A stretch of 64,000 nt of DNA from JBOGNO01 sp050747245 (lineage in GTDB: Bacteria > Acidobacteriota > Terriglobia > Acidiferrales > UBA7541): the NCBI GenBank assembly GCA_050747245.1, contig JBOGNO010000009.1:124001-188000 (forward strand). Reading direction: 5' to 3'. Under the pieces are notes generated by a model that had not been told where the DNA came from, ran no database searches, and saw nothing but the letters and a program-made list of their open reading frames with translations. The position numbers and the translations under genes are program-made. Of the stretch, positions 16,710-26,034 are shown piece after piece; the first letter of the stretch is position 1; each line of letters starts with the position of its first letter.

Positions 16710-17881
16710 GGCGTGGCCTCGTGTTCGCCAGCGCTGGAAGCGGGCTCGAAGAAACTGTTGAGGATTTCCGCGAAAGTCGAGCCAACCTGCTTCCACAGGC
16801 GGCGCTTCAGTGTGCGATAGTCCTGCGCGCCGCTGAAAACGTCGCGAATCAAATCGCGAAACGTGGCGCTGCGGTGGAGAAACTGAATCATGCGCGTGGT
16901 GACGGCATCGCCCAAAAACCGCCCGGCAAAAATCCTTTTGGCGATGCGCGCGGCGAATTCGAGGTCGGCAGAAAATTCGGCCCGCAGGCGCGCGGGATAG
17001 CTCTGCGGGATACGCTCGGCGAGGGATTGCGCGAGCAGATCGCCGGAGCGCAGCGCATAGTAGAGGCCCTCGCCGGTGACGGGATCGACGCAGGCCGCGG
17101 CGTCGCCGACCAGCGCCCAGTTATCCCCGATGATGCGGCGATGGCGGATGGTGGCCGCTTGCGGCGATGGGAGAACATGGCTGTAAAATCGCGCTGCATC
17201 GAGCGGAATTCTTTCCTCCCGGCAGAATTCGTCGAGATGGCGGCGTAAACGCTGGCTGGAATTCCCGGTCATCTTTCCGCATATTCCCACCGAGAGATGG
17301 TCGGCGCGGGGAAACGACCAGAGGTATCCCTCGAAGCGGTCCAGGAATTTCACTTTGATTGTGTCGCTTTCAATGGGCACAAAATAGCCAAGGGTCATCT
17401 CCAGGTCCGCGGGAAGAAGGGGCGTGGTTTCAGGGAAAATGGCGTTGCGGGCCCCCGCAGCCACGACGACGAAGTCGGTCTCTTGTTCCTCGCCATTGGC
17501 GGAGAGTCGGGGATGGCCGGCCTTAGTTTCGACGCGATTGACGCGCGCGTGAACGGCGCGGCATCCTGCGCCAACGGCACGGTCCAGAAGCAGCCCGTTC
17601 AGCACCGCGCGGGCGTAAACCACGATTGGGCGCGACATTTCAAAGCGCGCCCGCTTTCCACGGCTCGAAATCAATTCAGCGGAGTGGACAATCTTCTTGG
17701 GATGAGGGCTATGAAGAAGAAACGGGTAGCGAGCAATGGCTTTGTGGGTGAGACCGCCTCCGCATGGCTTCTCCCAAGCGAGGCGCTCATCGTAGAGCGT
17801 CACATCGAAGCCAGCGGAGGCCAAGCGCTCGCCGCACAGCGAGCCCGCAGGTCCTCCCCCGATGATGGCGATACGTTCCAT
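16706..17881 (-). CDS. Geranylgeranyl-reductase-family flavoprotein
   Basis: FAD-dependent oxidoreductase of 391 residues that reduces, or hydroxylates in some relatives, polyprenyl or aromatic substrates. The N-terminal dinucleotide fold is IAIIGGGPAGSLCGERLASAGFDVTLYDE. The family motif KPCGGGLTHKA lies at about residue 40, and the second FAD motif GDAAACVDPVTGEGLYYALRSG at about 270. The C-terminal 100 residues are helical. In bacteria with menaquinone or archaeal-type lipids such enzymes saturate isoprenoid side chains; the substrate here is not determined. Its neighbours are a thioesterase and an alpha/beta-hydrolase gene on the same strand. Confidence 0.87.
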   Translation of the reverse strand: MERIAIIGGGPAGSLCGERLASAGFDVTLYDERLAWEKPCGGGLTHKAIARYPFLLHSPHPKKIVHSAELISSRGKRARFEMSRPIVVYARAVLNGLLLDRAVGAGCRAVHARVNRVETKAGHPRLSANGEEQETDFVVVAAGARNAIFPETTPLLPADLEMTLGYFVPIESDTIKVKFLDRFEGYLWSFPRADHLSVGICGKMTGNSSQRLRRHLDEFCREERIPLDAARFYSHVLPSPQAATIRHRRIIGDNWALVGDAAACVDPVTGEGLYYALRSGDLLAQSLAERIPQSYPARLRAEFSADLEFAARIAKRIFAGRFLGDAVTTRMIQFLHRSATFRDLIRDVFSGAQDYRTLKRRLWKQVGSTFAEILNSFFEPASSAGEHEATP

Positions 17882-17888
17882 GAACCAG

Positions 17889-19418
17889 CTAGGTCAAGGG
17901 GAACAACGTCGCAATAAACCAAGCAGCGAGTATAGCATCAAACGCAGCGGCCGCCACGGCATTGCCGGAGCGGCGCCGCAAAGCGTCACTACCAAGGCGC
18001 ACGAGAACGGAGATCAGCGCGAGATAAACCACGAGAATCAGCAGCATCACCTGCGCGCTACCCATCAAGAATAACGCGAGCATGCAGGCCAGCCACAACT
18101 CGAGTCGCATGGCAAGGAACAGCATGAAGCGCTTCGCGCAACTGCGCCCTCGGCCGACCGGTCCTAGCAAGACTTCCTCTGCGAAGGAGAAAATCCAGCA
18201 AACCGGCAGCAGGGCAAAGAAGCGAATCCAGCGCGGGAAATTCGGCCAGGCGCTCGACATTTGCCAATTGAGCCACGCGCCCACAGCCGCGGAGATTCCG
18301 AAGGCCAGCAAAACCGCCAAGCAGAACGACCTTGATTCCATTTTCCTGAGAGAAGCCGCGGCTTTCGAGTTCAGCGCGAGGGCGACGATTCCGGAAACCA
18401 AGAGCAGCCCTGCCAAATAATCTCCGCTCAACATGTGCAGGAACCGCAGCGGCTGAAATAAAAATAAGAACGAGACACCAAAGAATGAAGCGACTGTCCA
18501 GATCAGCAGAACGCGATCGCGCGCGAAGGGTGAATCATCCGTGGAAGAAGAAGGCTGGGCCTTGAAGACCCGCGCGAGCAAGCTGGCAATAAAAGGAAAC
18601 ATTAGCAAGATGCCGAACAAACCTGCGTATCCGGCTGCCATCTCGTCATGTATACCCTCACTCGTAAGCGGCCCGGCGAGGGATTCGGCAGCCCAACGGA
18701 TCATTTCACGATCCACGCGAGAATCGTAGATGAGGCTAACGTGCAAAGCCCGCGGGATGCGCTCAAGTGCAAACGCACGCCGCTGCACAAAATCTTCAGG
18801 ATATTCGCGGGTTCCTTGGGCCGCTTGCGCAAGCTTTTCCGCGATTTGCTTGAGCAAGGGAATGTCGTACTGCGCGCTAAAGACGAGCAAATTGGAGGGC
18901 ATGCGCCGGGGAAATTCCAAAGGACCCGGCGAAATGGCCACCGTCGCAGCGACTGGAATGTGATCCGCCATGCGAATGGCAACTGCTCCGCCCATGGAGT
19001 GTCCAATCAGTATGGTATGGTCCGGCGAGATCTTTCCCATTCTTGCGAGGGATCCAATTGTTGCGGCAACGCAATGTTCGGCGTGGGGAAAGGAATAAAA
19101 GTCCGTGCTATCTCCATGGCCGGGCAAATCGAGCAAGTAAACGTCGAATCCCGCGCCATTTAGGCGGTCTCCCATGGCTCTCATCAACCGCCGGCTGGCA
19201 CAGAGTCCGTGGAGCACGATTGCTGAGGGAGCGGGAGAGTTTCCCGGCGCGCGGGAGGGAATCAGCGTCATCGGAGTCGAGCAACCGCCGGCAGCGACGG
19301 TGAAATTCAGCGCGGGCGGGGAAGTGCGAGCGATGTGCACGGCGCTCGCCGCGACGATTCCAGCACCCAGGACGGCGAGGACGATTTGCCAGCGATGCAA
19401 TGTGCCTCCGGCCTGCAT
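17889..19418 (-). CDS. Alpha/beta-hydrolase fused to C-terminal membrane domain
   Basis: The 509-residue product has an N-terminal helix (IVLAVLGAGIVAASAVHIA) and then an alpha/beta-hydrolase domain (about 50-260). That domain has oxyanion motif VLHGLCASRR, LDLPGHGDS and the nucleophile elbow GHSMGG. From about residue 290 onward come some seven hydrophobic helices with short loops. The hydrolase therefore faces the side reached through the first helix, probably the periplasm, and is tethered to a polytopic domain of unknown function. The flavoprotein gene starts seven bases downstream of its stop, so co-transcription is likely. A lysophospholipase or esterase role is possible but unproven. 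Confidence 0.8.
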   Translation of the reverse strand: MQAGGTLHRWQIVLAVLGAGIVAASAVHIARTSPPALNFTVAAGGCSTPMTLIPSRAPGNSPAPSAIVLHGLCASRRLMRAMGDRLNGAGFDVYLLDLPGHGDSTDFYSFPHAEHCVAATIGSLARMGKISPDHTILIGHSMGGAVAIRMADHIPVAATVAISPGPLEFPRRMPSNLLVFSAQYDIPLLKQIAEKLAQAAQGTREYPEDFVQRRAFALERIPRALHVSLIYDSRVDREMIRWAAESLAGPLTSEGIHDEMAAGYAGLFGILLMFPFIASLLARVFKAQPSSSTDDSPFARDRVLLIWTVASFFGVSFLFLFQPLRFLHMLSGDYLAGLLLVSGIVALALNSKAAASLRKMESRSFCLAVLLAFGISAAVGAWLNWQMSSAWPNFPRWIRFFALLPVCWIFSFAEEVLLGPVGRGRSCAKRFMLFLAMRLELWLACMLALFLMGSAQVMLLILVVYLALISVLVRLGSDALRRRSGNAVAAAAFDAILAAWFIATLFPLT

Positions 19419-19476
19419 GATAGAATTTTATCTTTCCTGCGGCTCCGCATCCCGGGGCCGCCAGCGAGGAGTCCGC

Positions 19477-19953
19477 GTGGGCCGCATGGTTTCCCCGGAG
19501 CAACTGATTCTCTTGCTCAAGGAACGGAAAGGCAAGGGCGAGCGAATAGTTTTTACCAACGGATGCTTCGATTTGCTGCATCCGGGGCATGTACGCTTGC
19601 TCGAACAGGCGCGGTCGCTGGGCGATGCGCTTGTGGTGGCTATCAATACCGACGCGAGCGTTCGCGCCAATAAAGGTGCCGGGCGGCCAGGGATCCCTGG
19701 AGCCGAACGCGCCGAAATCCTAGCTGCTTTGGAGGCTGTGGATTGGGTGGTCCCTTTTGACGACATAACGCCGCAGCAGTTGATCGCGCGCATTTTGCCG
19801 GACGTGCTGGTGAAGGGTAACGATTGGGGCCCCGGCGAGATCGTGGGCCGCGCAGAAGTCGAGTCCGCGGGCGGGAAGGTGATTTCGATTCCGCTTGAGC
19901 CAGGATTCTCGACGTCATCCGTGATTGAACGAATCCGACGGACAACCGGATGA
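19477..19953 (+). CDS. rfaE2: Heptose-1-phosphate adenylyltransferase-like nucleotidyltransferase
   Basis: Cytidylyltransferase-fold enzyme matching the C-terminal domain of HldE (RfaE): ATP plus D-glycero-beta-D-manno-heptose 1-phosphate gives ADP-heptose for LPS core. It shows VFTNGCFDLLHPGHVRLLEQAR (HxGH motif), INTDASVRANKG and VKGNDW, with the end motif STSSVIERIR. The kinase domain is absent, as in split rfaE1/rfaE2 systems. The start is GTG at 19477 with GAGGAG five bases upstream; an ATG at 19486 is an alternative. It overlaps mfd by four bases. Confidence 0.88.
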   Translation: MGRMVSPEQLILLLKERKGKGERIVFTNGCFDLLHPGHVRLLEQARSLGDALVVAINTDASVRANKGAGRPGIPGAERAEILAALEAVDWVVPFDDITPQQLIARILPDVLVKGNDWGPGEIVGRAEVESAGGKVISIPLEPGFSTSSVIERIRRTTG

Positions 19954-22900
19954 TACTGCCGATTGTCGCCGACATCCTGGGGCGAGTGCGAAAGTGCCCG
20001 GGCGTCGAAGCAGCATTTGATGAATTGCGGCGAGGTGCCGGCCGCGTGCGCCTCGCGGGAGTGACGCCGTCCGCGCGCGCCCTCATCGTGGTCCTCGCCG
20101 CCGAAGCTGCGGGGCGGCGAACAATCCTGCTCGTCGAATCGAACAGCCGCGCCGAACAAATCGCCGAGCCGGTGCGCTATTTCCATCGCGCGATGACGCA
20201 GCGGCCCGGCGAGCGCGTCGTAGTGCTTCCCGCGCACGACGTCCTACCTTACGAAAACCTATCGCCGCATCCGGATATTTCTGAGGCGCGCGCCGTGGCA
20301 CTGTGGCGATTTGCGAGCGGCCAAGCAGACATCCTGATCGCCGCGGCACGCGCTGCCTTGCTTCGGCTGCACAGCGCAAGTAGCTACACAGATCTGGCGC
20401 GCGTCATGACGCGGGACCAGGAAACCCCGCTGGAAGTGTTAGTAGCGCATCTCGAAAACGTGGGCTACGAGCGCACGAGCCTGGTGGAGATGCCGGGACA
20501 GTACGCGCAACGCGGAGGGATACTCGACGTGTATTCACCGGAAGCGCTGCGGCCGGTGCGTCTGGAATTACTGGGCGACACGCTTGAATCGATTCGCGAA
20601 TTCAATCCGGACACACAGCGCTCGGTCGGGCCGTTGGAACGCACGACGCTGTTGCCGCTGACGGATTACCCGCGTCGCGCAGCGAGTCCGGCAAGTATCG
20701 GCGAAGAAACCGCAACCTCTGGTTCACTCTACGATGAAGATGGGAAAGACGACGCCCTTCCCGGGTGGGAATTTCGGCGCATGCTCGTGGAGCCTCCGAA
20801 GTCGAGTCTTCTTGAGCTCGTCGCAGACACGTTGGTGATTGAGGACGAGCCCGAGGCGCTCGAAGAAAAAATCGGAGAATTTCGCGATCGCGTGGAGAAA
20901 ACCAAGGCCGAGGCCGCCGAAATGGGTGAGGTCGCTCCTGTCGAGCGATTTTTTCTTACCGATACAGAATTGCAGCGAGCACGCGGACGCACGCAGCAAC
21001 TTGCGCTCGAACGGTTGGCCATCGAACAGCCCGGCAAGAATGCTCATTCGCTGCTTTCGCAACCGACAACGCGATACCACGGAAACATCGCAGCGTTTAT
21101 GGCCGAAGCGAAATTGCGCTTGGATGCCGGGGGCCAGGTGATCGCCGGCGCGGCGAGCACCGGCGAGTTGGAACGACTCGCCGACTTATGCCACGAGTTT
21201 GAATTGCCCTACCGCCTCGGCGAATTAGAAGGGAGCGCCACGATTGGCCGGCTTGCGGACGAAAGCAGCGCCGGAAACGTTTCTGCACTCACGCTAACCA
21301 AGGCGCCGATCGCCGAAGGGTTTGCCATCCCCGCCGCGCACTTCGTGTGGTACGGCAACAGCGATATCTTCGAAATCGCGCCGACGCAGGTCGCTCCAAA
21401 GCAGCGGCCTGCAAGCGCGAGCTTCTTCGGAGATTTCGCAGATTTGAAGTCCGGCGAGTTCGTGGTTCACGTGGATCACGGGATCGGAAGATTTGAGGGG
21501 TTGCGGCAGGTGGCGGTGGATGGGACCACCGGCGAATTCATGCTGCTCAGCTACGCCGAACAAGCGCGGCTGTACGTGCCTCTCGCACGGCTGGACCTGG
21601 TTCAAAAATATAAGTCGCTGGGGGGAGCGGCGCCGGCGCTCGACCGGCTGGGCGGGGCAGCGTGGGAAGCGCGGAAGTCGCGCGCTAAAAAATCCGTGGG
21701 CGAGATGGCGCAAAAGCTTCTGGCGTTATACGCCGAGCGAAAAGCAGCTGAGGGCCATGCGTTCCCACCGGATTCTCCATGGCAGAAGGAATTCGAAGAG
21801 AGCTTTGAATTCGAGGAGACACCCGATCAATCGCGCGCCATTGAGGAAGTAAAGCGCGACATCGAGAATCGTCAACCGATGGATCGGCTGCTGTGCGGCG
21901 ACGTGGGATACGGCAAAACGGAAGTGGCCATGCGCGCCGCGTTCAAGGCTGTTGCGGATTCAAAGCAGGCGGCGGTGCTGGCACCGACAACGGTGCTCGC
22001 TTTTCAACACTTTGAGACATTCCGGAGGCGATTCGCCGCCTTTCCCATGCGCATCGAGATGCTCAGCCGGTTTCGCAACAAGAGCGAACAGAAACATGTG
22101 CTTGAAGCACTCGAAGCGGGGAAAGTAGACATCATCATCGGTACGCACAGGCTGCTCTCGAAAGACGTGCGCTTTCACGATCTCGGGCTGCTGGTCGTGG
22201 ATGAGGAGCAGCGCTTCGGCGTGGCGCACAAGGAACGCATCAAAGAAATGCGCAAGAACGTCCACGTGCTGACCATGTCCGCCACGCCGATCCCGCGAAC
22301 GCTGCACATGTCGCTTCTAGGGCTGCGCGATCTTTCCATAATCGAAACACCGCCCAAGAGCCGGCTAGCGATTCAAACGGTGGTCGCGCCGTTTAGCGAA
22401 GGTCTTATCCAGCGGGCCATCGAGGAGGAGCTGTCTCGGCAGGGACAGGTTTTCTTCGTGCACAACCGCGTGGAATCGATCGCTTCGCTCGCAGCAATGG
22501 TGAAGCGCTTGGCGCCGAAAGCGCGCGTGGTGATCGGTCACGGCCAGATGAAAGAGGAAAACCTTGAAAAGGTCATGCTGAAATTCATACGCGACGAGGC
22601 CGACGTGCTGGTCTCGACGACGATCATCGAAAACGGCCTGGATATCCCGCGCGCAAACACAATCATCATTAACCGCGCAGATCGTTTCGGCCTTGCGGAG
22701 CTCTATCAGTTGCGCGGTCGCGTGGGCCGCTCCAACCAGCGCGCGTATGCGTACCTTCTCGTGCCGCCGGAGAAAACTCTCAGCGGATTAGCGCGCGAGC
22801 GGTTGGCAGCGCTTAAGGAGTTCAGCGAATTGGGCGCGGGCTTCCGCATCGCCGCGCTTGATTTGGAGTTACGCGGAGCGGGCAATCTGCTGGGGCGTGA

Positions 22901-23435
22901 GCAGCACGGCTACATCGCGGCGGTCGGCTTCGACATGTACGTCAGCATGCTGGAGCGTGCCGTTGCGGAAAAGAAGGGCGAAGTGGCGCGGCCGGAAATG
23001 CGCGCCACGCTTAATCTCGGACTCACAATTCGCATTCCGCCTTCGTACATCGAAAACGAAAACCTCCGCCTGCGCATCTATAAACGCATCGCCGAAGTAT
23101 CGAGCGATACGCAGAGGGAGGAGGTGCGACGCGAGCTGGAAGACCGGTTCGGGAAACCGCCAGCTGAAGTGGAAAATCTTCTCGATTACGCGGTACTCAA
23201 AGCGCTCGCTGAGAAACTAGTAGTCGCATCTGTCGAGCGGCACGGCGATCTAGTGGCGCTCAAATTTTATGATGAAACGCCGGTGCGGCCCGAGCAACTG
23301 GTGCGCGTGGTTCGCGGCAGGCGCGGTATGAGGCTTGACCCGAGCGGCATGCTGTGGTTCGAATGGAAGAAGGAAGGTAAGGGTCTGGCAGACGTGACGC
23401 GAAACGTATTGCTACAGCTGCAAGTGCAGGGATAG
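19950..23435 (+). CDS. mfd: Transcription-repair coupling factor
   Basis: Displaces RNA polymerase stalled at DNA lesions and recruits UvrA. Its 1161 residues match the family. The order is a UvrB-like N-terminal module (VVLPAHDVLPYENLSPHPDI; YAQRGGILDVYSPE), the RNAP-interacting domain (FVVHVDHGIGRFEGL, about 500-560, related to CarD), the translocase with Walker A GDVGYGKTEVAMRAAF (about 650), DEEQRFGV and SATPIPRTL, helicase motif VI QLRGRVGRS, and the C-terminal TRCF domain. It overlaps the nucleotidyltransferase gene and is followed by a SurA-like gene. Confidence 0.97.
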   Translation: MILPIVADILGRVRKCPGVEAAFDELRRGAGRVRLAGVTPSARALIVVLAAEAAGRRTILLVESNSRAEQIAEPVRYFHRAMTQRPGERVVVLPAHDVLPYENLSPHPDISEARAVALWRFASGQADILIAAARAALLRLHSASSYTDLARVMTRDQETPLEVLVAHLENVGYERTSLVEMPGQYAQRGGILDVYSPEALRPVRLELLGDTLESIREFNPDTQRSVGPLERTTLLPLTDYPRRAASPASIGEETATSGSLYDEDGKDDALPGWEFRRMLVEPPKSSLLELVADTLVIEDEPEALEEKIGEFRDRVEKTKAEAAEMGEVAPVERFFLTDTELQRARGRTQQLALERLAIEQPGKNAHSLLSQPTTRYHGNIAAFMAEAKLRLDAGGQVIAGAASTGELERLADLCHEFELPYRLGELEGSATIGRLADESSAGNVSALTLTKAPIAEGFAIPAAHFVWYGNSDIFEIAPTQVAPKQRPASASFFGDFADLKSGEFVVHVDHGIGRFEGLRQVAVDGTTGEFMLLSYAEQARLYVPLARLDLVQKYKSLGGAAPALDRLGGAAWEARKSRAKKSVGEMAQKLLALYAERKAAEGHAFPPDSPWQKEFEESFEFEETPDQSRAIEEVKRDIENRQPMDRLLCGDVGYGKTEVAMRAAFKAVADSKQAAVLAPTTVLAFQHFETFRRRFAAFPMRIEMLSRFRNKSEQKHVLEALEAGKVDIIIGTHRLLSKDVRFHDLGLLVVDEEQRFGVAHKERIKEMRKNVHVLTMSATPIPRTLHMSLLGLRDLSIIETPPKSRLAIQTVVAPFSEGLIQRAIEEELSRQGQVFFVHNRVESIASLAAMVKRLAPKARVVIGHGQMKEENLEKVMLKFIRDEADVLVSTTIIENGLDIPRANTIIINRADRFGLAELYQLRGRVGRSNQRAYAYLLVPPEKTLSGLARERLAALKEFSELGAGFRIAALDLELRGAGNLLGREQHGYIAAVGFDMYVSMLERAVAEKKGEVARPEMRATLNLGLTIRIPPSYIENENLRLRIYKRIAEVSSDTQREEVRRELEDRFGKPPAEVENLLDYAVLKALAEKLVVASVERHGDLVALKFYDETPVRPEQLVRVVRGRRGMRLDPSGMLWFEWKKEGKGLADVTRNVLLQLQVQG

Positions 23436-23454
23436 AATTTCAACGGGGATGCTA

Positions 23455-24552
23455 ATGAAAACGAAATTCGGGGCCGCGGCCGTGGCCATCGCTCTTCTGC
23501 CCGCGTGCATTGGGGCGCAGGGGAAGGGAAAGGTGGTGGATGAAATCGTCGCGCGAGTGAACAACGATATCATCACGCTTTCGGACTACCAGAGGGCCGA
23601 AGCGCAATTGCATCAGGAAGTGACGCAGGAATGCCAAAATTGTACGCCAGGGCAAATCGAGGACAAGTACAACGAACAGCATAAAGATTTGCTGCGGGAC
23701 TTAGTCGATCAGTCTTTGCTGGTGCAGCGAGCGAAAGACCTGGACCTGAGCGTCGAAAGCGACGTGGTGAAGCGCCTGGATGAAGTGCGGCAGCAAAACA
23801 ATTTGACCTCCATGGAAGAATTGCAGAAAGCCGTGGAGGCCCAAGGAATGGGATGGGAGGAATACAAGTCGCAGATCCGCAACACCCTGCTGACACAGGA
23901 AGTGGTCCGCCGAGAAGTGAGCGGCCACATGACCATCAGCGACGACGACGTCAAAAAGTACTACGACGCGCACGTCAGCGAATTCAACCGGCCAGAACAA
24001 GTTTTACTGGAAGAGATTAGGTTCTCGACGGAAAATAAAACCCCGGACGATATTGCGGCCGCAAAGAAAAAGGCCGATGACGTATTGGCGCGGCTGAAGA
24101 AGGGTGAGGACTTCGAGGAAATGGCGAAGCGTTACTCGGATGGGCCAACGGCGAAGCAGGGCGGACAACTCGGCGAATTTGAACGCGGCCAGCTCGCGAA
24201 GGAGCTCGAAGACACGGTCTTCAAGATGAACAAGGGTGAGATCACGGACGTGATCGAGACAAAAACGGCCTTCGAAATTCTAAAGGTGTTCCAGCATTAC
24301 ACAGCAGGAATTCAGCCCATCGAGAAAGTGCAGAATGAGATCTCAAATAAGCTGTTCATGCAGCAAATGCAGCCGGCCATGCGCAGCTATCTTTCGGAGT
24401 TGCGTGAACAAAGCTATGTCATCGTGAAGCCGGGCTTTGTGGATTCGGGGGCGGCGACGACAGGTCAGGCGGCCATCGAAGAGGTCGCCCCGACTCCTGA
24501 TGTGCCCAGCAGCAAGAAATCGAAGTCGAAGAAGCATAAATCGGGCGTATGA
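23455..24552 (+). CDS. SurA/PpiC-type periplasmic peptidyl-prolyl isomerase
   Basis: Envelope folding chaperone assisting outer-membrane proteins. A signal peptide (KFGAAAVAIALLPACIGAQG) precedes the SurA N-terminal helical region (VVDEIVARVNNDIITLSDYQRAEAQL). A parvulin domain follows at about 185-280 (DDVLARLKKGEDFEEMAKRYSDGPTAKQGGQLGEF), and the Lys/Ser-rich tail ends SKKSKSKKHKSGV. Only one parvulin domain is visible, compared with two in E. coli SurA. The ATG at 23455 is preferred over 23449, which sits in the GGGG ribosome-binding region. Its stop overlaps the YhaM-like gene. Confidence 0.87.
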   Translation: MKTKFGAAAVAIALLPACIGAQGKGKVVDEIVARVNNDIITLSDYQRAEAQLHQEVTQECQNCTPGQIEDKYNEQHKDLLRDLVDQSLLVQRAKDLDLSVESDVVKRLDEVRQQNNLTSMEELQKAVEAQGMGWEEYKSQIRNTLLTQEVVRREVSGHMTISDDDVKKYYDAHVSEFNRPEQVLLEEIRFSTENKTPDDIAAAKKKADDVLARLKKGEDFEEMAKRYSDGPTAKQGGQLGEFERGQLAKELEDTVFKMNKGEITDVIETKTAFEILKVFQHYTAGIQPIEKVQNEISNKLFMQQMQPAMRSYLSELREQSYVIVKPGFVDSGAATTGQAAIEEVAPTPDVPSSKKSKSKKHKSGV

Positions 24553-25580
24553 AATCCTGCTACGTCAGCGATCTGAAACCGGACCAGGCTATCAGCACGC
24601 TCTTCCTGGTACGCGAGAAATCCATACGCACCTCCGCGCGCACGGGCCGCTCTTGGCTGGACTTGGAGCTTGCAGACCGCACTGGCGCGATTGCCGCAAA
24701 AATGTGGGACAACTTTGAAAAGATCACAGAAACTTTTGGTCGCGACGATATCGTGAGGGTCCGCGGACGCGTTACTCTTTACAACGATAAGAACGAGCTG
24801 ACGCTTCAAGAAATCATTCGCGCGGGAACGAACGACTACGACCTCAACGATTTTCTTCCCGCCACGCCGCAGGACGTGGAGAAACTATTCGCGGAATTGC
24901 AAAGTACGGTAGCCGGAATTCGCAATCCATGGGTGAAAAAGCTGCTCGAGAGCTTCCTCGGAGATTCCACGATTTCCAGGGAGCTGAAGCGCGCTCCGGC
25001 GGCCATGACCATGCACCACGCGTATCTCGGCGGCCTGCTCGAACATATCGTGAGCTTGTGCGGGCTGACGAAAAAAGTTGCCGCGCATTACCCTGAGCTG
25101 GACGTGGACCTTCTTCTCGCGGCGTGCGTGCTGCACGATATCGGCAAAACACGCGAGCTCGCCTACGAACGCGCCATCGCCTACACCGACGAAGGACATC
25201 TGCTGGGCCACATCGTGATCGGGCTGCATATGGTCGAAAGCAAGATCGAAGCGATCCCCGGCTTTCCAGCACCGCTGGCGACTCTGCTCGCGCATCTCAT
25301 TGCCAGCCATCACGGAGAGTACGAGTTCGGCTCGCCGAAATTGCCGGCGTGCCGCGAGGCTGTAGTCTTTCACTATCTCGACGACCTCGACTCAAAACTC
25401 GGCGCGATGCGCGTGACTTTGGAAACAGACGCCGGGGAGGGAGACTGGACGGAGCGGAATCCCTCCCTGCGGCGCCAACTCTTACGAGTCGACAGATTCC
25501 TGGCAGGGCCGGCGGCTAAGGGCTCCCCTCCTGCCGCCTCTGCCGCCGCAAAATCCGCGGGCGGCGCACCGAAAAAATAG
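24549..25580 (+). CDS. YhaM-like 3'-5' exoribonuclease (OB plus HD domain)
   Basis: Probable cytosolic nuclease. An OB-fold nucleic-acid-binding domain covers residues 15-95 (WLDLELADRTGAIAAKMWD ... VRVRGRVTLYNDKNELTLQEI), and an HD domain residues 150-300. The HD domain has HHAYLGGLLEHIVSLC, the diagnostic VLHDIGKTREL and a third His in LIASHHGEYEFGSP. This arrangement is that of Bacillus YhaM and related 3'-5' exonucleases. The C-terminal tail is Ala/Lys-rich. It overlaps the PPIase gene by four bases and is followed after two bases by a BlaI-like gene, so the set from mfd onward may be one transcript. Confidence 0.85.
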   Translation: MKSCYVSDLKPDQAISTLFLVREKSIRTSARTGRSWLDLELADRTGAIAAKMWDNFEKITETFGRDDIVRVRGRVTLYNDKNELTLQEIIRAGTNDYDLNDFLPATPQDVEKLFAELQSTVAGIRNPWVKKLLESFLGDSTISRELKRAPAAMTMHHAYLGGLLEHIVSLCGLTKKVAAHYPELDVDLLLAACVLHDIGKTRELAYERAIAYTDEGHLLGHIVIGLHMVESKIEAIPGFPAPLATLLAHLIASHHGEYEFGSPKLPACREAVVFHYLDDLDSKLGAMRVTLETDAGEGDWTERNPSLRRQLLRVDRFLAGPAAKGSPPAASAAAKSAGGAPKK

Positions 25581-25582
25581 CC

Positions 25583-26029
25583 ATGTCACAAGCTACCTCT
25601 CACGCCGCTTCTTCGGTTCCGCGACGCTCGGTCCTTGAACTCGCTCCGCTTGAACTGGAATGCATGAACACGCTGTGGCGGCTGGAAGAAGGCAGCGTAC
25701 GCGAAATTCGCGATGCGCTTGCCGCTCACCTTCCACGTGCCTACACCACCATTATGACCATCATGGATCGCCTGGCGCGCAAAGGCGTGGTCGCTCGGCG
25801 AAAATCCGGGCGCGCGTGGGTCTACTATCCGAATCTAAGCGCCGAGGAGGCGCGGCGCCACGCCCTCGGCGAGGTAGTGCAGGGATTTTTCGGCGGTTCG
25901 AAGACTGCGCTGCTCCATCACCTGGGTAGCACTTCGCGTGAAGTCGGACCGACAAATGCCGCCGCTGTGCCTCCGCCGGCTCCCGTGCCGGAGGTGCCCG
26001 CACCGCGCATGGACGAAACGCTCCTCTGA
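25583..26029 (+). CDS. BlaI/MecI/CopY-family repressor, orphan
   Basis: Winged-helix DNA-binding protein of 148 residues. The family signature is LAPLELECMNTLWRLEEGSVREIRDALAAH followed by the recognition helix AYTTIMTIMDRLARKGVVARRKSGRAWVYYP. Members normally dimerise and are inactivated by cleavage by a BlaR1-type M56 peptidase encoded next door. No such gene lies here; it is flanked by the YhaM-like nuclease gene and dusB. The C-terminal 40 residues are Pro/Ala-rich and unusual for the family. Its target is unknown. Confidence 0.85.
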   Translation: MSQATSHAASSVPRRSVLELAPLELECMNTLWRLEEGSVREIRDALAAHLPRAYTTIMTIMDRLARKGVVARRKSGRAWVYYPNLSAEEARRHALGEVVQGFFGGSKTALLHHLGSTSREVGPTNAAAVPPPAPVPEVPAPRMDETLL

Positions 26030-26034
26030 ACTCC

